NCBI GenBank assembly: GCA_964538515.1
Contig: CAZIEW010000012.1
Location: 1 to 64,000 of the forward strand
Source of the DNA: CALBZH01 sp964538515
Lineage (GTDB): Bacteria; Desulfobacterota; Syntrophobacteria; Syntrophobacterales; Syntrophobacteraceae
DNA: 64,000 bases
Reading direction: 5' to 3'
Part shown: positions 42,716-51,908 of the stretch, piece after piece
How positions within the stretch are numbered: position 1 is the stretch's first letter
Layout: the number at the start of each line of letters is the position of its first letter
The notes under the pieces: model-generated
Databases searched by the model: none
What the model saw: only the letters and a program-made list of their open reading frames with translations
Told to the model about the DNA's origin: nothing
Translations under genes and position numbers: made by a program

Positions 42716-43645
42716 TCATTCCTCTTCTTGGACCAGGCACCGGGCTCCATCCGCCTCAGTCCGCACGCGGAACCCGAAAAGCGGCACCAAGTCCGCAAAG
42801 CTTCGCCCAAACACCAGGTTCATGTTCTCCGGTGGAATCTTCAATTGCTCGGCGAAGAAAGCACGAAAATGATCTTCATAGGCCACGAGTTGAAGGACTT
42901 CCTCCAGGGATGCGTCGGGTTTTCCGGCGAGGCGCATGAAAGCCGCGTTCAATTTGTCGAAGGCGCAGCGCTTGTCGTGCTCCTCGATGACGTCCAGGAG
43001 AAGCTCCACGCTCTTAAAGATATCCCTGCGGGTCAGGTAGGGCTCGGCCTCGAGAGAACGGGCTTCCTCGGGATCCCAGCAGGCCTGTGCGCGGCATTGC
43101 ATCGGCCGGTTCGCATAGACCGTGCATTGATTCGTCGTGTTGTCGAACAGAGCGCATTCGCGGGCTCCGGGCCTCTCCTGCAATTTGATCCGCTCATCCA
43201 CCAGGATCGCCGGCTTGTCCTCGAATGCCGACCGAACGGGCTCGCCCCTCCTGAGAGTCACCAGCTTTTCCCATGGGATACCGCCAGACTGCAGGATCTC
43301 GAGATCCTCCAGCACCAGAGTGGGACTCCCTTTGCGGCAACATTCCCCACACTGCACGCAGGTGGGCAGAACGTCCCGAATCGCCCGCTCGGCCATCTCC
43401 GGGATCTTCTTCCACGCATCGAGTCGCTGTGGTCCAGTCCAACTGGACCATCGCTGAAGCACCTCCTGGTAAGCCGGGTCCTGCTCGATCTGATACCGCA
43501 CCCGCGCTGCAGGCAAGGGCGTCTGAATTTCCCGCACCACATCATCGATGAAATCGGTCACATTGCTGAGAAGGGCTTCACGGTCCCACTCGGCGGGGTT
43601 TCTGACGGATCTGGATTGACGCTCGCTTCGTTGTGATTCTGGCAT
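42716..43645 (-). CDS. YkgJ-family cysteine-cluster protein
   Basis: 309 residues. The YkgJ (UPF0153) cysteine cluster is clear: CVQCGECCRKG near residue 95 and CALFDNTTNQCTVYANRPMQC near 165, ending CRAQACW. Family members are thought to bind a zinc or iron-sulfur centre; their reaction is unknown. Extra N-terminal (about 90) and C-terminal (about 110) helical parts make it longer than E. coli YkgJ. The last residues (CLVQEEE) end just before the convergent gap from 42436. Confidence 0.82.
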   Translation of the reverse strand: MPESQRSERQSRSVRNPAEWDREALLSNVTDFIDDVVREIQTPLPAARVRYQIEQDPAYQEVLQRWSSWTGPQRLDAWKKIPEMAERAIRDVLPTCVQCGECCRKGSPTLVLEDLEILQSGGIPWEKLVTLRRGEPVRSAFEDKPAILVDERIKLQERPGARECALFDNTTNQCTVYANRPMQCRAQACWDPEEARSLEAEPYLTRRDIFKSVELLLDVIEEHDKRCAFDKLNAAFMRLAGKPDASLEEVLQLVAYEDHFRAFFAEQLKIPPENMNLVFGRSFADLVPLFGFRVRTEADGARCLVQEEE

Positions 43646-43787
43646 CGCTCGTACTGACTCCCTTCCTGAGGTCTTCCCATGTGCGGTTGATCACGCGTGG
43701 GCCACTCTGTATACAGAAAAAAGCGTGATGGGGCAATCGGGTCCTGCCGCTTTTGGGGACCAGCGGCTGCCAAGGGTTCGAGCTGGT

Positions 43788-44437
43788 TCAGCTCTTTTCA
43801 ATCGACCATCCGTTGTCCACGGGAAGATCCACGTGAAATCGCGTGAGCTTGCCCGGCTCGCTCTCCATGCTCAAGTCCCCGCCATGGTCCTTCACGATTC
43901 CATAACGGATGGAGTGTCCCAAGCCCGTACCCGATTCCTTGGGCTTGGTCGTGAAGAACGGATCGAAGACCCTGCTCCGGTTATCGGGTGAGATCCCGAC
44001 TCCCGCATCTTCGACCGTGGTCCGAATGAACGGCTGTCCCTGTTTGCCAATCACCTCCGCCGAAACTCGAAGATTTTCATGCGGGCTGTATCCAGGATAC
44101 CGTTCGTTCAACGAATCCCGCGCGTTGGTCAGCAGGTTCATCAGCACCTGCTGGATCTGCGGACTCCGCACTTGATGCGTGGCAGATCACCCCAAACCTC
44201 AACCTGCAGGTCAATCTGGTCGTGCCGCAGCACGGTCTGGGTCAAGGACAGGGCTGCGGAGACAACATCGGAGAGGTGAGCCGGGCTGTGGGACTGTTTC
44301 TCGTGGCGGGCAAATGCCAGAAGGCTCCTCACGATCGTTGCGATGCGCCGGAAGTCGTCCGGCACGAACAAGTCCTCGAAGGAGATCGGCTGATCGTTCT
44401 CTGCGAGTGCTCGACGCGCCTTCGGGTTGCTCCGGAG
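43788..44437 (-). pseudogene. Truncated and frameshifted histidine kinase
   Basis: Two overlapping frames together make the C-terminal part of a sensor kinase. The first gives DDFRRIATIVRSLLAFARHEKQ and LVSAALS-like core to LPRIKC. The second resumes with RSPQIQQVLMNLLTNARDSLNERYP (N box), EDAGVGI, FDPFFTTK and GTGLGHSIRYGIVKDHGG (ATPase G boxes). The frame breaks near base 44165. Upstream of about 44437 the sequence no longer resembles a kinase, and the phosphoacceptor-His region is missing. It lies directly downstream of the intact hybrid kinase on the same strand. Confidence 0.75.
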
Positions 44438-44612
44438 CGGGGCTCCGACACCTGCTGAGCCCTTTGTATCGGGAGAGGATCCAGTCATGATGCGTGCCCA
44501 ACGCCATCTGTCAAATGCACCAGGGGACTTTTCATCGTCACGACGGTCAAAGACCTCTGAAAGGGAATGGCCGTGCTCGCGGCCTCCGGCTGCAATCGCT
44601 GAGCGCAGTTGC

Positions 44613-46811
44613 TCACTCGTGTCCACCGTCCTCAAGCGCAGCCCGGACGGCCGTGGCCAAGCTCGCCATGAGAATCGGCTTCAAGACGATCGTCTTGATG
44701 CCTATCGTCCGAACACGATGCTCCATCATCGTCTCACTGTAGCCCGTACAAAGGACAATGGGAATGTCCTTTCGAATGCGCATGAGCTCAATCGCCAGCT
44801 TGTCCCCAGTCAGGTTCGGCATGGTCAGGTCGGTGACCACGAGGTCGAATGCGTGAGGATTGGACCTGAAGAGCGACAGCGCATCCATGCTGCTTGATCG
44901 AGTCTCCACAAGGTATCCAAGGGATTCGAGCATGAGTCGTCCGATTTCCACCAGGACCTGGTCATCGTCGACAAACAGGATGCGCTCCTTTCCGGTGGGC
45001 AAGTCGGCCGGCGCCCGGCATTCCGAAATGGCCTCCTTTTGAATCACGGGGAAGTAGAGATTGAACGTCGAGCCTTCGCCAAGCGCGCTCCGCACCGTAA
45101 TGGCTCCGCCGTGCTTTTGGACGATGCCGTGCACCACAGCCAACCCCAGCCCCGTCCCGACCCCTTTCTGCTTCGTGGTGAAGTAAGGGTCGAAGATCCT
45201 CGCAAGCGTCTCCCCATCCATGCCATGACCGGTGTCCTTCACCGAGAGCCTGACGTAGGGCCCCGGCTTCAGATCGGGGTGAATGGCGGCGCAATCCTCA
45301 CCCAGGCTTTCGGGAGCCAGGGAGATCTCCAGCACCCCTCCTCCCTCCACCATGGCATGATGCGCGTTCGTGCAGAGGTTCATCAACACCTGGTGAATCT
45401 GTACGGGATCGGCCAGGATGTTTCCGATGTCGCAGCCTATGCTCCTTCGGATTTCAATGGTAGCCGGAAGAGAGGCCCGCAGGAATTTGAGGACCTCTTT
45501 CAAGATCTGCTCGATTTGAATCGGTTTTCTTTCCTCTTCGCCTTGCTGTCCAAACGAGAGGATTTGCTGCACGAGGTCCTTTGCCCGTTCTCCCGCGGTC
45601 AGCACCAGATCGAGGTACTGCCTCACCTTGGCCTCATTCGACGCATGCAGCAGAGCGAGCTCCGTGTAGCCGACCACCGCCCCGAGGATGTTGTTGAAGT
45701 CATGGGCGATCCCGCTGGCGAGGGTCCCGATCGCCTCCATCTTTTGAGACAGTCGGAGATGCCGTTCCAGCGCGAGCCGTTCGGTCTCGCTTTCCTCGAT
45801 GCGGGACAGGCTCGCTTTGAGCTCGTTGGCGTGCTGTCGCCCCTGCTCGTAAAGCAGGCTCTTCTTCAGGCCAATGGACAGCTCAGTAGCCAGAGCTTCC
45901 AGAAAGGCTCCATGCTTCTCGAAATCGCGGGGGGCGAGGGACGCGATCCCAAGCACCCCGATGACTTCCGACCCGCTTCGCAGCGGCAGGGCAGCAAACG
46001 AACGGAGCCCCGAATCACGGCACTCTTCCATGGTGCATCGAAAATCCGACCGGATGTCCAAGGAATAGACGGCCTTGCCGTCCTCGACCGCCAGTCCGCA
46101 AAGGCACCTACCCACCCTGTGAGGCTCCGAAGAGCCCCAGACGACTTCCTGCCGTCCGGGAGCAGACCCTTTGAGCACCAGCTCCTCACCTTGACGCAGA
46201 AAGAGGATGGCCAAGTCGGGGGAGCAGGCTTGCACGATCCCGCGCAATCCGCACTCAACAACCTCGTCCACAAGCAGGCTTACGTTCACCTCACGGGCAA
46301 GATGATTGAGGATGGCCAGTTCTTCGGCACGGTTTCGAAGAGCCTCTTCGCTTGCCGCCAAGGCGCGCGTTCGAGCCTCGACCTGCTGCTCGAGATGGCT
46401 CATGTAGAGCCGGTTCTCTGCCTCGAGCCGCTGCTTGTCGTCGATGAGCTGCTTGACGTGCAGTGCATTGCGAATCACCTTGAGAATCTCGGTCTTTCCC
46501 GTCGGCTTTTGAAGGTAATCGACGGCGCCGAGGCGGAGGGACTCCGATGCGGTTTCCAGGGTGGGCTCCCCGGTCATCATGACGACCTGGGTGTGAGGCC
46601 AGCGCTCACGGACCTTTCGGAACAAATCCACGCCGGACATTCTGGGCAGAATGATATCGGTTAAAACCACGTCGATGGCCTTGCTCTCGATGACCTCCAG
46701 GGCGGCTTCCGGTCCTTCCGCCGTCTCCACGATGTGGCCGTCGCTTTCCAGAAAGGCCTTGACCGTGAAGCGAATACTGCGCTCGTCATCCACCACCAGA
46801 ATGTTTCCCAA
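44613..46811 (-). CDS. Hybrid signalling protein: receiver-GAF-histidine kinase-receiver
   Basis: About 732 residues from the TTG at 46811 (AGGAGG upstream, and the first residues then match a receiver start, NILVVDDERSIR). Order: receiver (about 1-120, VVLTDIILPRMSG phosphoacceptor, YLQKPT Lys), coiled coil, GAF (about 165-320), HisKA with the H box GIAHDFNNILGAVVGY (about 375), HATPase (DPVQIHQVLMNLCTNA, DTGHGMDG, FDPYFTTK, GTGLGLAVVHG), then a C-terminal receiver (about 605-725, LVVTDLTMPNLTG). Soluble and cytoplasmic. No DNA-binding output is present or adjacent, so the downstream target is unknown. Confidence 0.9.
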   Translation of the reverse strand: MGNILVVDDERSIRFTVKAFLESDGHIVETAEGPEAALEVIESKAIDVVLTDIILPRMSGVDLFRKVRERWPHTQVVMMTGEPTLETASESLRLGAVDYLQKPTGKTEILKVIRNALHVKQLIDDKQRLEAENRLYMSHLEQQVEARTRALAASEEALRNRAEELAILNHLAREVNVSLLVDEVVECGLRGIVQACSPDLAILFLRQGEELVLKGSAPGRQEVVWGSSEPHRVGRCLCGLAVEDGKAVYSLDIRSDFRCTMEECRDSGLRSFAALPLRSGSEVIGVLGIASLAPRDFEKHGAFLEALATELSIGLKKSLLYEQGRQHANELKASLSRIEESETERLALERHLRLSQKMEAIGTLASGIAHDFNNILGAVVGYTELALLHASNEAKVRQYLDLVLTAGERAKDLVQQILSFGQQGEEERKPIQIEQILKEVLKFLRASLPATIEIRRSIGCDIGNILADPVQIHQVLMNLCTNAHHAMVEGGGVLEISLAPESLGEDCAAIHPDLKPGPYVRLSVKDTGHGMDGETLARIFDPYFTTKQKGVGTGLGLAVVHGIVQKHGGAITVRSALGEGSTFNLYFPVIQKEAISECRAPADLPTGKERILFVDDDQVLVEIGRLMLESLGYLVETRSSSMDALSLFRSNPHAFDLVVTDLTMPNLTGDKLAIELMRIRKDIPIVLCTGYSETMMEHRVRTIGIKTIVLKPILMASLATAVRAALEDGGHE

Positions 46812-46896
46812 TTGCTCCTCCTGATCAATACCCAAACAGGCGCTCAGCCATCCTCCCGGCCGCTTCCCTTCTTGTCGGCGCGATCGCCTTCGACAA

Positions 46897-47781
46897 TTAC
46901 AAGACAAGAGCCAGCAGGTCTCGGTGCACGCGAGCGGCTGTTTCGGGTGCGCATCGTTTCCAGCCCAAGCCGAGCCGCAGGAGATCCTGAAAATCAGGGT
47001 CGATTCCAAGCGTGTGGACTAAAGGAAGCTCCTCATCGTCCGGCGCGCAGCGCCGCTTCCGCACCCCGGGTGATCCCAGAAAGATTTCCAGCAGCCTCCT
47101 GCCCCGTTCCGGCAGAGTCCCCGTGGCCTCACCCGTGTGGGAGCCGCTTTCGAGGAGCAGACGGAACAGATAGCGATGTGCGCTTGGGGTCCAGGCGGTG
47201 TCCGTCAGGAAGACTTCCCGCCACAGGAGCTCGGTCACACTCCAGCCGTTGGCTTCTGAGAGCCTGCGCATGCGCTCCAGCACCGCAGGTCCCCAGAGCA
47301 TGAGGTGGAACAGGGGGTTCGCTCTCGGGCTCGAGAAGTAGAACGCATTCATTCCCGTGACCAGGGGCAGCCAGAAACGCTGTCCATCGGGTGGGAGCAG
47401 ACTGAATTCACGGGCCGGACGGCAGTGCTCGCGACGACACTTGTTGCCGTAGTCGATGAGGTGGCGCAAGTCCTCGCCCCGGTTCTGACAGGGATGGAGA
47501 AGACAGCCGACGGCTCGACCACGACCGTCGAGATAGCCCAGCGCCCAGCACGAAAACCCGACGATCGGGCGGTATCGGGGGCCTTCATCCAGGTATCGGG
47601 CGCGGTTCTCCCGAAACTCCCGGCGGAGGCTCCGGACGTGATCAAGGTGGTCATAGTGCGCCGGCCGAATGGGGGGACAGCAGCCGAAACAGGAGAGGCC
47701 CTCAATCGGGGCGCAAAGACTCACCGAATTGACAGTTTCGCCGCCGTTTGTTAAGTAATCTGCCATCCTGAAGAACGCCAC
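46897..47781 (-). CDS. Cysteine-rich protein of unknown function
   Basis: 294 residues, not recognised. The first half has a striking set of cysteines: GLSCFGCCPPIRPAHYDHLDH, FSCWALGYLD, GCLLHPCQN and KCRREHC, which could hold an iron-sulfur cluster or zinc sites. The second half is helical with many Arg and Leu. No signal peptide. The start is uncertain (GTG 47781 or ATG 47766, neither with an ideal ribosome site). It lies 85 bases upstream of the hybrid kinase on the same strand and diverges from fmdB. Confidence 0.65.
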   Translation of the reverse strand: MAFFRMADYLTNGGETVNSVSLCAPIEGLSCFGCCPPIRPAHYDHLDHVRSLRREFRENRARYLDEGPRYRPIVGFSCWALGYLDGRGRAVGCLLHPCQNRGEDLRHLIDYGNKCRREHCRPAREFSLLPPDGQRFWLPLVTGMNAFYFSSPRANPLFHLMLWGPAVLERMRRLSEANGWSVTELLWREVFLTDTAWTPSAHRYLFRLLLESGSHTGEATGTLPERGRRLLEIFLGSPGVRKRRCAPDDEELPLVHTLGIDPDFQDLLRLGLGWKRCAPETAARVHRDLLALVL

Positions 47782-47806
47782 CTTCGATCAAAAACGAGGA
47801 GAGACA

Positions 47807-48070
47807 ATGCCCATTTACGAATTTCGCTGCGTGGGTTGCGGCAACATCGAGGAATATATCGTGACGAGCTCATCCCAGGAACTGGAAATGAAGTGCAAGC
47901 AGTGCCAGGGGGAGGAGCTCGAGCGCGTTCTGAGCACGGTGAGCTACACCATGGGGGCCGGCTCGTCCAGTTCGTCCGGACCCGCGGCTGGCGGTCCATC
48001 CTGCCAGACCCGCACCTGTGGCCCGGACAAGAGCTGTTCGACCATTACCCTGCCCGGCCACGAACGCTGA
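47807..48070 (+). CDS. FmdB-family zinc-ribbon protein
   Basis: An 87-residue FmdB-type regulator-like protein. The family signature MPIYEFRCVGCGNIEEY is followed by MKCKQCQG, forming a C-x2-C / C-x2-C zinc ribbon. A Ser/Gly-rich linker and an extra cysteine tail (CQTRTCGPDKSC) complete it. GGAGAG precedes the ATG. FmdB was named from a formamidase operon, but most members are of unknown function and are widespread. Confidence 0.85.
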   Translation: MPIYEFRCVGCGNIEEYIVTSSSQELEMKCKQCQGEELERVLSTVSYTMGAGSSSSSGPAAGGPSCQTRTCGPDKSCSTITLPGHER

Positions 48071-48243
48071 ACATTGGCCGTGCCTGAAGGCAGCCTGTTC
48101 GGAATGGTCGGATGTCACAGACTGCTCTCACCGTAAGGTCGTTGGATTTCCATCCCCGGCATATCCATTGCCGGTCTATCGGCTCCCGTGCAGTCGTTCG
48201 ACTCCTTCCTCGCCCCATTTGGCGGGATGGAGTCAGTGGACGT

Positions 48244-48468
48244 CTATTCCCGTTCCCAAGTGATCTGAAACTCGATCTCTTCTTCACCCTCGGACCGTTC
48301 ATGCTCGATGGAGAATCGGGCGCGGACAGGCACATAGATGCGCTCGCCCGCAATCTGGATCTCGAAACGCTCGTCCTTCTCGATGGCATCCGCCAGGCGC
48401 CGCAGCTTCGCCACGAATTCGGCCTTCGGGTATTCCTTTTCAATGTCCCGTTCCCGTTTTTCGGTCAT
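48244..48468 (-). CDS. Amphi-Trp domain protein
   Basis: A 74-residue highly charged protein. The segment EFVAKLRRLADAIEKDERFEIQIAG with the following strand-rich part and a C-terminal FQITWERE fits the small amphi-Trp domain. AAGGGAG precedes ATG 48468; a longer open frame further upstream overlaps the CoA-transferase gene and is not real. Function unknown. Confidence 0.7.
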   Translation of the reverse strand: MTEKRERDIEKEYPKAEFVAKLRRLADAIEKDERFEIQIAGERIYVPVRARFSIEHERSEGEEEIEFQITWERE

Positions 48469-48571
48469 CGTCTTCTCCCTTCGTTGAATGGTTGTTGCCC
48501 CGAGCCCGACACGAGGGCTGAGCCGTGCACAGCGCTTCCGCTTTATTTCATTTCTTCCATCACCGGGAGCT

Positions 48572-49750
48572 TCAAACCACCCCCTTGTTCTTGAGCGCTT
48601 CGATCTGTGCCTCGCCGATGCCCAGCCCTTCCAGGATCTCCCGGGTGTGCTCGCCGAGCTCCGGAGCGTGAGTCCGGATCGAGCCCGGGGTGAGGGAGAA
48701 CTTCGGGGCGATTCCGAGCTGGCGATAGGCGCCCCAGCTCTCGTGCACCAGATCGACCACCATTCCCCGGGCGCGGGCCTCGGGGTCATCCATGACCTCG
48801 GAAAGGTTCAGCACCGGCTCACAGCAGCAATCCACGTTTTGAAGGAGCGCCACCCATTCCGCACGCGTTTTCTCGGCGAAAAGCGCGGCGACCTCATGGG
48901 TCAGCGTTTCCTGGTGGGGGCCCGGCTCGAAATAGCTGGGCCGGTTCCAGTCGCTGCGGCCCACCGCTTCGCAGAACGCTTTCCAGAACTGGGGCTCGAG
49001 GGCTCCTAGAGCCATGTATTGGCCGTCACGCGTCTTATAGACGTTGTAGCAGGCGTAGCCGTGGTTCAGAAAGTCGTCGCCCGGGGCGGGGGTTCGTCCG
49101 TCTGCGATGAGCTGTCCCCAGCGGAGGCAGTTCCACGTCATGGCCCCGTCGGTCATCGACATGTCGATGAACTGCCCGACCCCAAGCCGCTCACGGGCCA
49201 GCAGAGCGGTCACGATGCTGAAAGCGGCATAGAGGGCCCCGCCGCCGAGGTCGGCGATTTGGGCTCCCGAAAGGGTCGGAACCCCGTCTCGACCGCTGTA
49301 GGAAAGGACGCCGTTTAGGGCGAGGTAGTTGATGTCGTGTCCGGCCTTGAGCGCCCGGCCGCCTGTGCTCCCGTAGCCCGAAATGGCGCAGGTGACGAGC
49401 CGTGGGTTCACCGCCTTCAGCGCGTCGTGGTCCAGTCCCAGTTTTTTCATGACTCCGGGCCGGAACCCTTCCAGCAGCACATCGGCCTTCCCCGCCAGCT
49501 GCCTCAGGATATCCTTTCCTTCGTCGGTCTTGAGGTTCAGCGTCAAGGAGCGTTTGTTCCGGTTCAGGACCACGTGGAAGCCGCTGTTGCCTCCGAGCTT
49601 GGGTGGCCACCAACGGATGTAATCGCCGAGCTTGGGGTCTTCGATCTTGATCACGTCGGCCCCAAGGTCGGCGAGCAGCATGGAGCAGAAAGGGCCCGGC
49701 AGGAGTCGGGACAAGTCGAGTACAGTGATGCCTGAGAGTGCGCCGGTCAT
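48572..49750 (-). CDS. CaiB/BaiF-type CoA transferase
   Basis: 392 residues of the class III CoA-transferase family (formyl-CoA transferase, CaiB, alpha-methylacyl-CoA racemase). Seen: LSGITVLDLSRLLPGPFCSMLLADLGADVIKIE at the N-terminus, LNRNKRSLTLNLK, and the catalytic Asp in FIDMSMTDGAM near residue 190. Length is typical. AAGGAG precedes the ATG. It moves CoA between carboxylic acids; the substrate is not evident, though the racemase-like subgroup fits. It starts 26 bases after ftsY and is probably co-transcribed with it. Confidence 0.9.
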   Translation of the reverse strand: MTGALSGITVLDLSRLLPGPFCSMLLADLGADVIKIEDPKLGDYIRWWPPKLGGNSGFHVVLNRNKRSLTLNLKTDEGKDILRQLAGKADVLLEGFRPGVMKKLGLDHDALKAVNPRLVTCAISGYGSTGGRALKAGHDINYLALNGVLSYSGRDGVPTLSGAQIADLGGGALYAAFSIVTALLARERLGVGQFIDMSMTDGAMTWNCLRWGQLIADGRTPAPGDDFLNHGYACYNVYKTRDGQYMALGALEPQFWKAFCEAVGRSDWNRPSYFEPGPHQETLTHEVAALFAEKTRAEWVALLQNVDCCCEPVLNLSEVMDDPEARARGMVVDLVHESWGAYRQLGIAPKFSLTPGSIRTHAPELGEHTREILEGLGIGEAQIEALKNKGVV

Positions 49751-49776
49751 GGGGAGCTCCTTTCCTGTTTCCTTCT

Positions 49777-50937
49777 TCAGAACATGGCCCTGACGAATTC
49801 GTCGGCGTCGAAGGGACGCAGATCGTCCATGCCCTCGCCGATTCCGATGTAACGGACGGGCACCTTGAGCTCGTCGCAAATCGCCACGACGATCCCCCCC
49901 TTGGCGGTCCCATCGAGCTTGGTGAGGACCAAGCCAGTCAACCCGATGCCTTCCTGGAATTGCCGCGCCTGGGAGAGAGCATTTTGCCCGGTGGTCGCAT
50001 CCAGCACGAGCAGGACCTCGTGGGGAGCCGATTCCATCTTCTTGCTGATGACCCGTTGAACCTTCTTCAGCTCTTCCATGAGGTTCACTTTGGTGTGCAT
50101 CCTCCCGGCGGTGTCCAGGATCAGCACGTCGACGTCGCGAGCGAGGGCGGCGTCCAGGGCGTCGAAAGCAACCGCGGAAGGGTCGGAGCCGCTCTTCTGT
50201 CGGACGACGGGCACGCCGATCCGCTCCCCCCAGAGACACAACTGCTCGACGGCGGCTGCCCGGAAGGTGTCCCCGGCAACCAGCATCACGTTTCGGCCCT
50301 CTTGCTTGAGCGCGTGGCCCAGTTTGCCGATGGTCGTCGTCTTGCCGACGCCGTTCACGCCGATCACCATGATGACGAAGGGATGGTGCGCGTCCAAGGT
50401 CCACTGCCCCGCGTCCACATCCATGATGGCCTTGATTTCCTCGCGCAGCACCTCGCGGAGCCTGGCCGGGTCACTAAGCTCCTTTCGCTCGATCTTCTCC
50501 GTGACCGTCCTCAACAGGGCCTGAGTCGTGCGAACACCCAGATCCGAAGTGATCAGTACCTCCTCGAGCTCATCCAGGAGGTCCACATCGATGGTCTTCC
50601 TGCCATGGAAGACGCGGTCCAATCGGCTGGCCAACCGCTCGCGGGTTTTGTGAAGCCGTTCGCGGAGTCTCGAAAAGAGGCGCCGCTTTTCGGCCTGAGG
50701 AACCGCCTCTTCGCCTTCCTCCCCGGGAAGCTCCTCACCAGACTCCAAATCCTGATCGGCGACCGCAAGCTCCGCCTCCATGTCCGCGCTGAGCGCTGTC
50801 CCCGCTTCCTCCGTACTGGGCGTCTGAAGCCCAGCCTCCTCATCGGGAGTCTCGTCCATTCCAACAGGGTGCGACCGCTCCTCGACTTCGGTTTCGAGAG
50901 CATCCGCGTGCTTCTTCTTTTTGAACCATTTGATCAT
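49777..50937 (-). CDS. ftsY: Signal recognition particle receptor FtsY
   Basis: 386 residues. An acidic N-terminal A domain (about 1-80, many Glu/Asp) is followed by the four-helix N domain and the SRP-type GTPase G domain. G-domain motifs are GVNGVGKTTTIGKL, GDTFRAAA, DTAGR, TKLDGTAKGG and the closing GIGEGMDDLRPF. It docks SRP-ribosome complexes at the membrane for co-translational insertion. The start MIKWFKKKK gives a basic membrane-binding tip. Confidence 0.96.
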   Translation of the reverse strand: MIKWFKKKKHADALETEVEERSHPVGMDETPDEEAGLQTPSTEEAGTALSADMEAELAVADQDLESGEELPGEEGEEAVPQAEKRRLFSRLRERLHKTRERLASRLDRVFHGRKTIDVDLLDELEEVLITSDLGVRTTQALLRTVTEKIERKELSDPARLREVLREEIKAIMDVDAGQWTLDAHHPFVIMVIGVNGVGKTTTIGKLGHALKQEGRNVMLVAGDTFRAAAVEQLCLWGERIGVPVVRQKSGSDPSAVAFDALDAALARDVDVLILDTAGRMHTKVNLMEELKKVQRVISKKMESAPHEVLLVLDATTGQNALSQARQFQEGIGLTGLVLTKLDGTAKGGIVVAICDELKVPVRYIGIGEGMDDLRPFDADEFVRAMF

Positions 50938-51161
50938 CGCTACACAGCTCCTGCGTGCAGACCGGTACGGCGACTGCCGCCATGATCTCCCCCCGGACCG
51001 GTCCTATGCATCGAAATCACTCATGAAAGCGCAACGTTTGTGACGGTGTGGCAAGTGTGGTACAGATAGTCAAATTGCCCCCCAAAAACAAGGCAAAAAG
51101 CAAGGAAACGCAGGGCGTTCCCCTGGGCCGGCGGCTCATTCAGATCATCAGGAGGTCTTTC

Positions 51162-51812
51162 ATGCGAGGAGAGTACGAGCTGAGGTACGATCTGATCGAC
51201 GTCTGCCGGGCACTTGAGCGCAAAGGGCTCATCGCGGCAACGGATGGCAACGTGAGCTGCAGGGCGGGGGACAACCGACTGCTCGTCACTCCAAGTGGTC
51301 GGGCCAAGGGGGAGCTCACCCCGATCGACCTCCTGGTGACGGACCTCGAAGGAGCTGTTCTCAGCGGCCACGGTCGACCGTCCTCCGAAATCCGGATGCA
51401 CCTCTTGATCTATTCCCGTCGTCCTGACATCCAGGCCGTCGTCCACGCACACCCGCCGATGCTGACTGCGCTGACCCTCGCGGGTGTCGCTTTCGTGGCC
51501 GAGGCCCTCCCGGAAGTCTGGCTCTCCGTTGGCCCCGTGCCAACCGCTCCCTATGCCACTCCCTCCACGCAGGAAGTGCCGAGATCCATCGCTCCTTTCG
51601 TCGATTCGCACGAGGCGATTTTGATGGAGCGTCATGGCTCGATCACGATGGGGCGCAGCCTTCGTGAAGCATACCGGCGACTCGAGAAGCTTGAGCACGC
51701 GGCTTACACCCTCTTTTTCGCTCACCAAATGCTCCAGCGGCCGCCCACACCCTTGGGATCCGCTGCATTGCATAAGCTAAATGCCCTTCGACCTGAAACA
51801 TGCGGGGCCTGA
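51162..51812 (+). CDS. Class II aldolase/adducin-family protein
   Basis: 216 residues from ATG 51162 behind AGGAGG. It belongs to the class II aldolase family (fuculose-phosphate aldolase type): DGNVSCR and VTPSGRAKGEL at the substrate-phosphate site, HAHPP metal ligands near residue 92-96, and ERHGSITMG with the third His. The Zn2+ site appears complete. Likely a sugar-phosphate aldolase or epimerase, but the substrate cannot be assigned. It diverges from ftsY. Confidence 0.85.
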   Translation: MRGEYELRYDLIDVCRALERKGLIAATDGNVSCRAGDNRLLVTPSGRAKGELTPIDLLVTDLEGAVLSGHGRPSSEIRMHLLIYSRRPDIQAVVHAHPPMLTALTLAGVAFVAEALPEVWLSVGPVPTAPYATPSTQEVPRSIAPFVDSHEAILMERHGSITMGRSLREAYRRLEKLEHAAYTLFFAHQMLQRPPTPLGSAALHKLNALRPETCGA

Positions 51813-51908
51813 GACTGCCCGGGCGTTATGATGCGAGCCGGTTGAATCGGATGGCGGAGAGGCGATGAATCGAAGGGGGTAACTTGGGTGGAAGGATGGG
51901 TCTCTCGA

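Noticed and set aside
45039..46664. 541-codon plus-strand frame opposite the hybrid kinase
   Set aside because: The minus strand carries complete receiver, GAF and kinase motifs; the plus frame is a GC-rich shadow.
49751..50404. N-terminal extension of the CoA-transferase frame into ftsY
   Set aside because: The extension is an Arg-rich out-of-frame reading of the ftsY GTPase region; the family start and a good ribosome site are at 49750.
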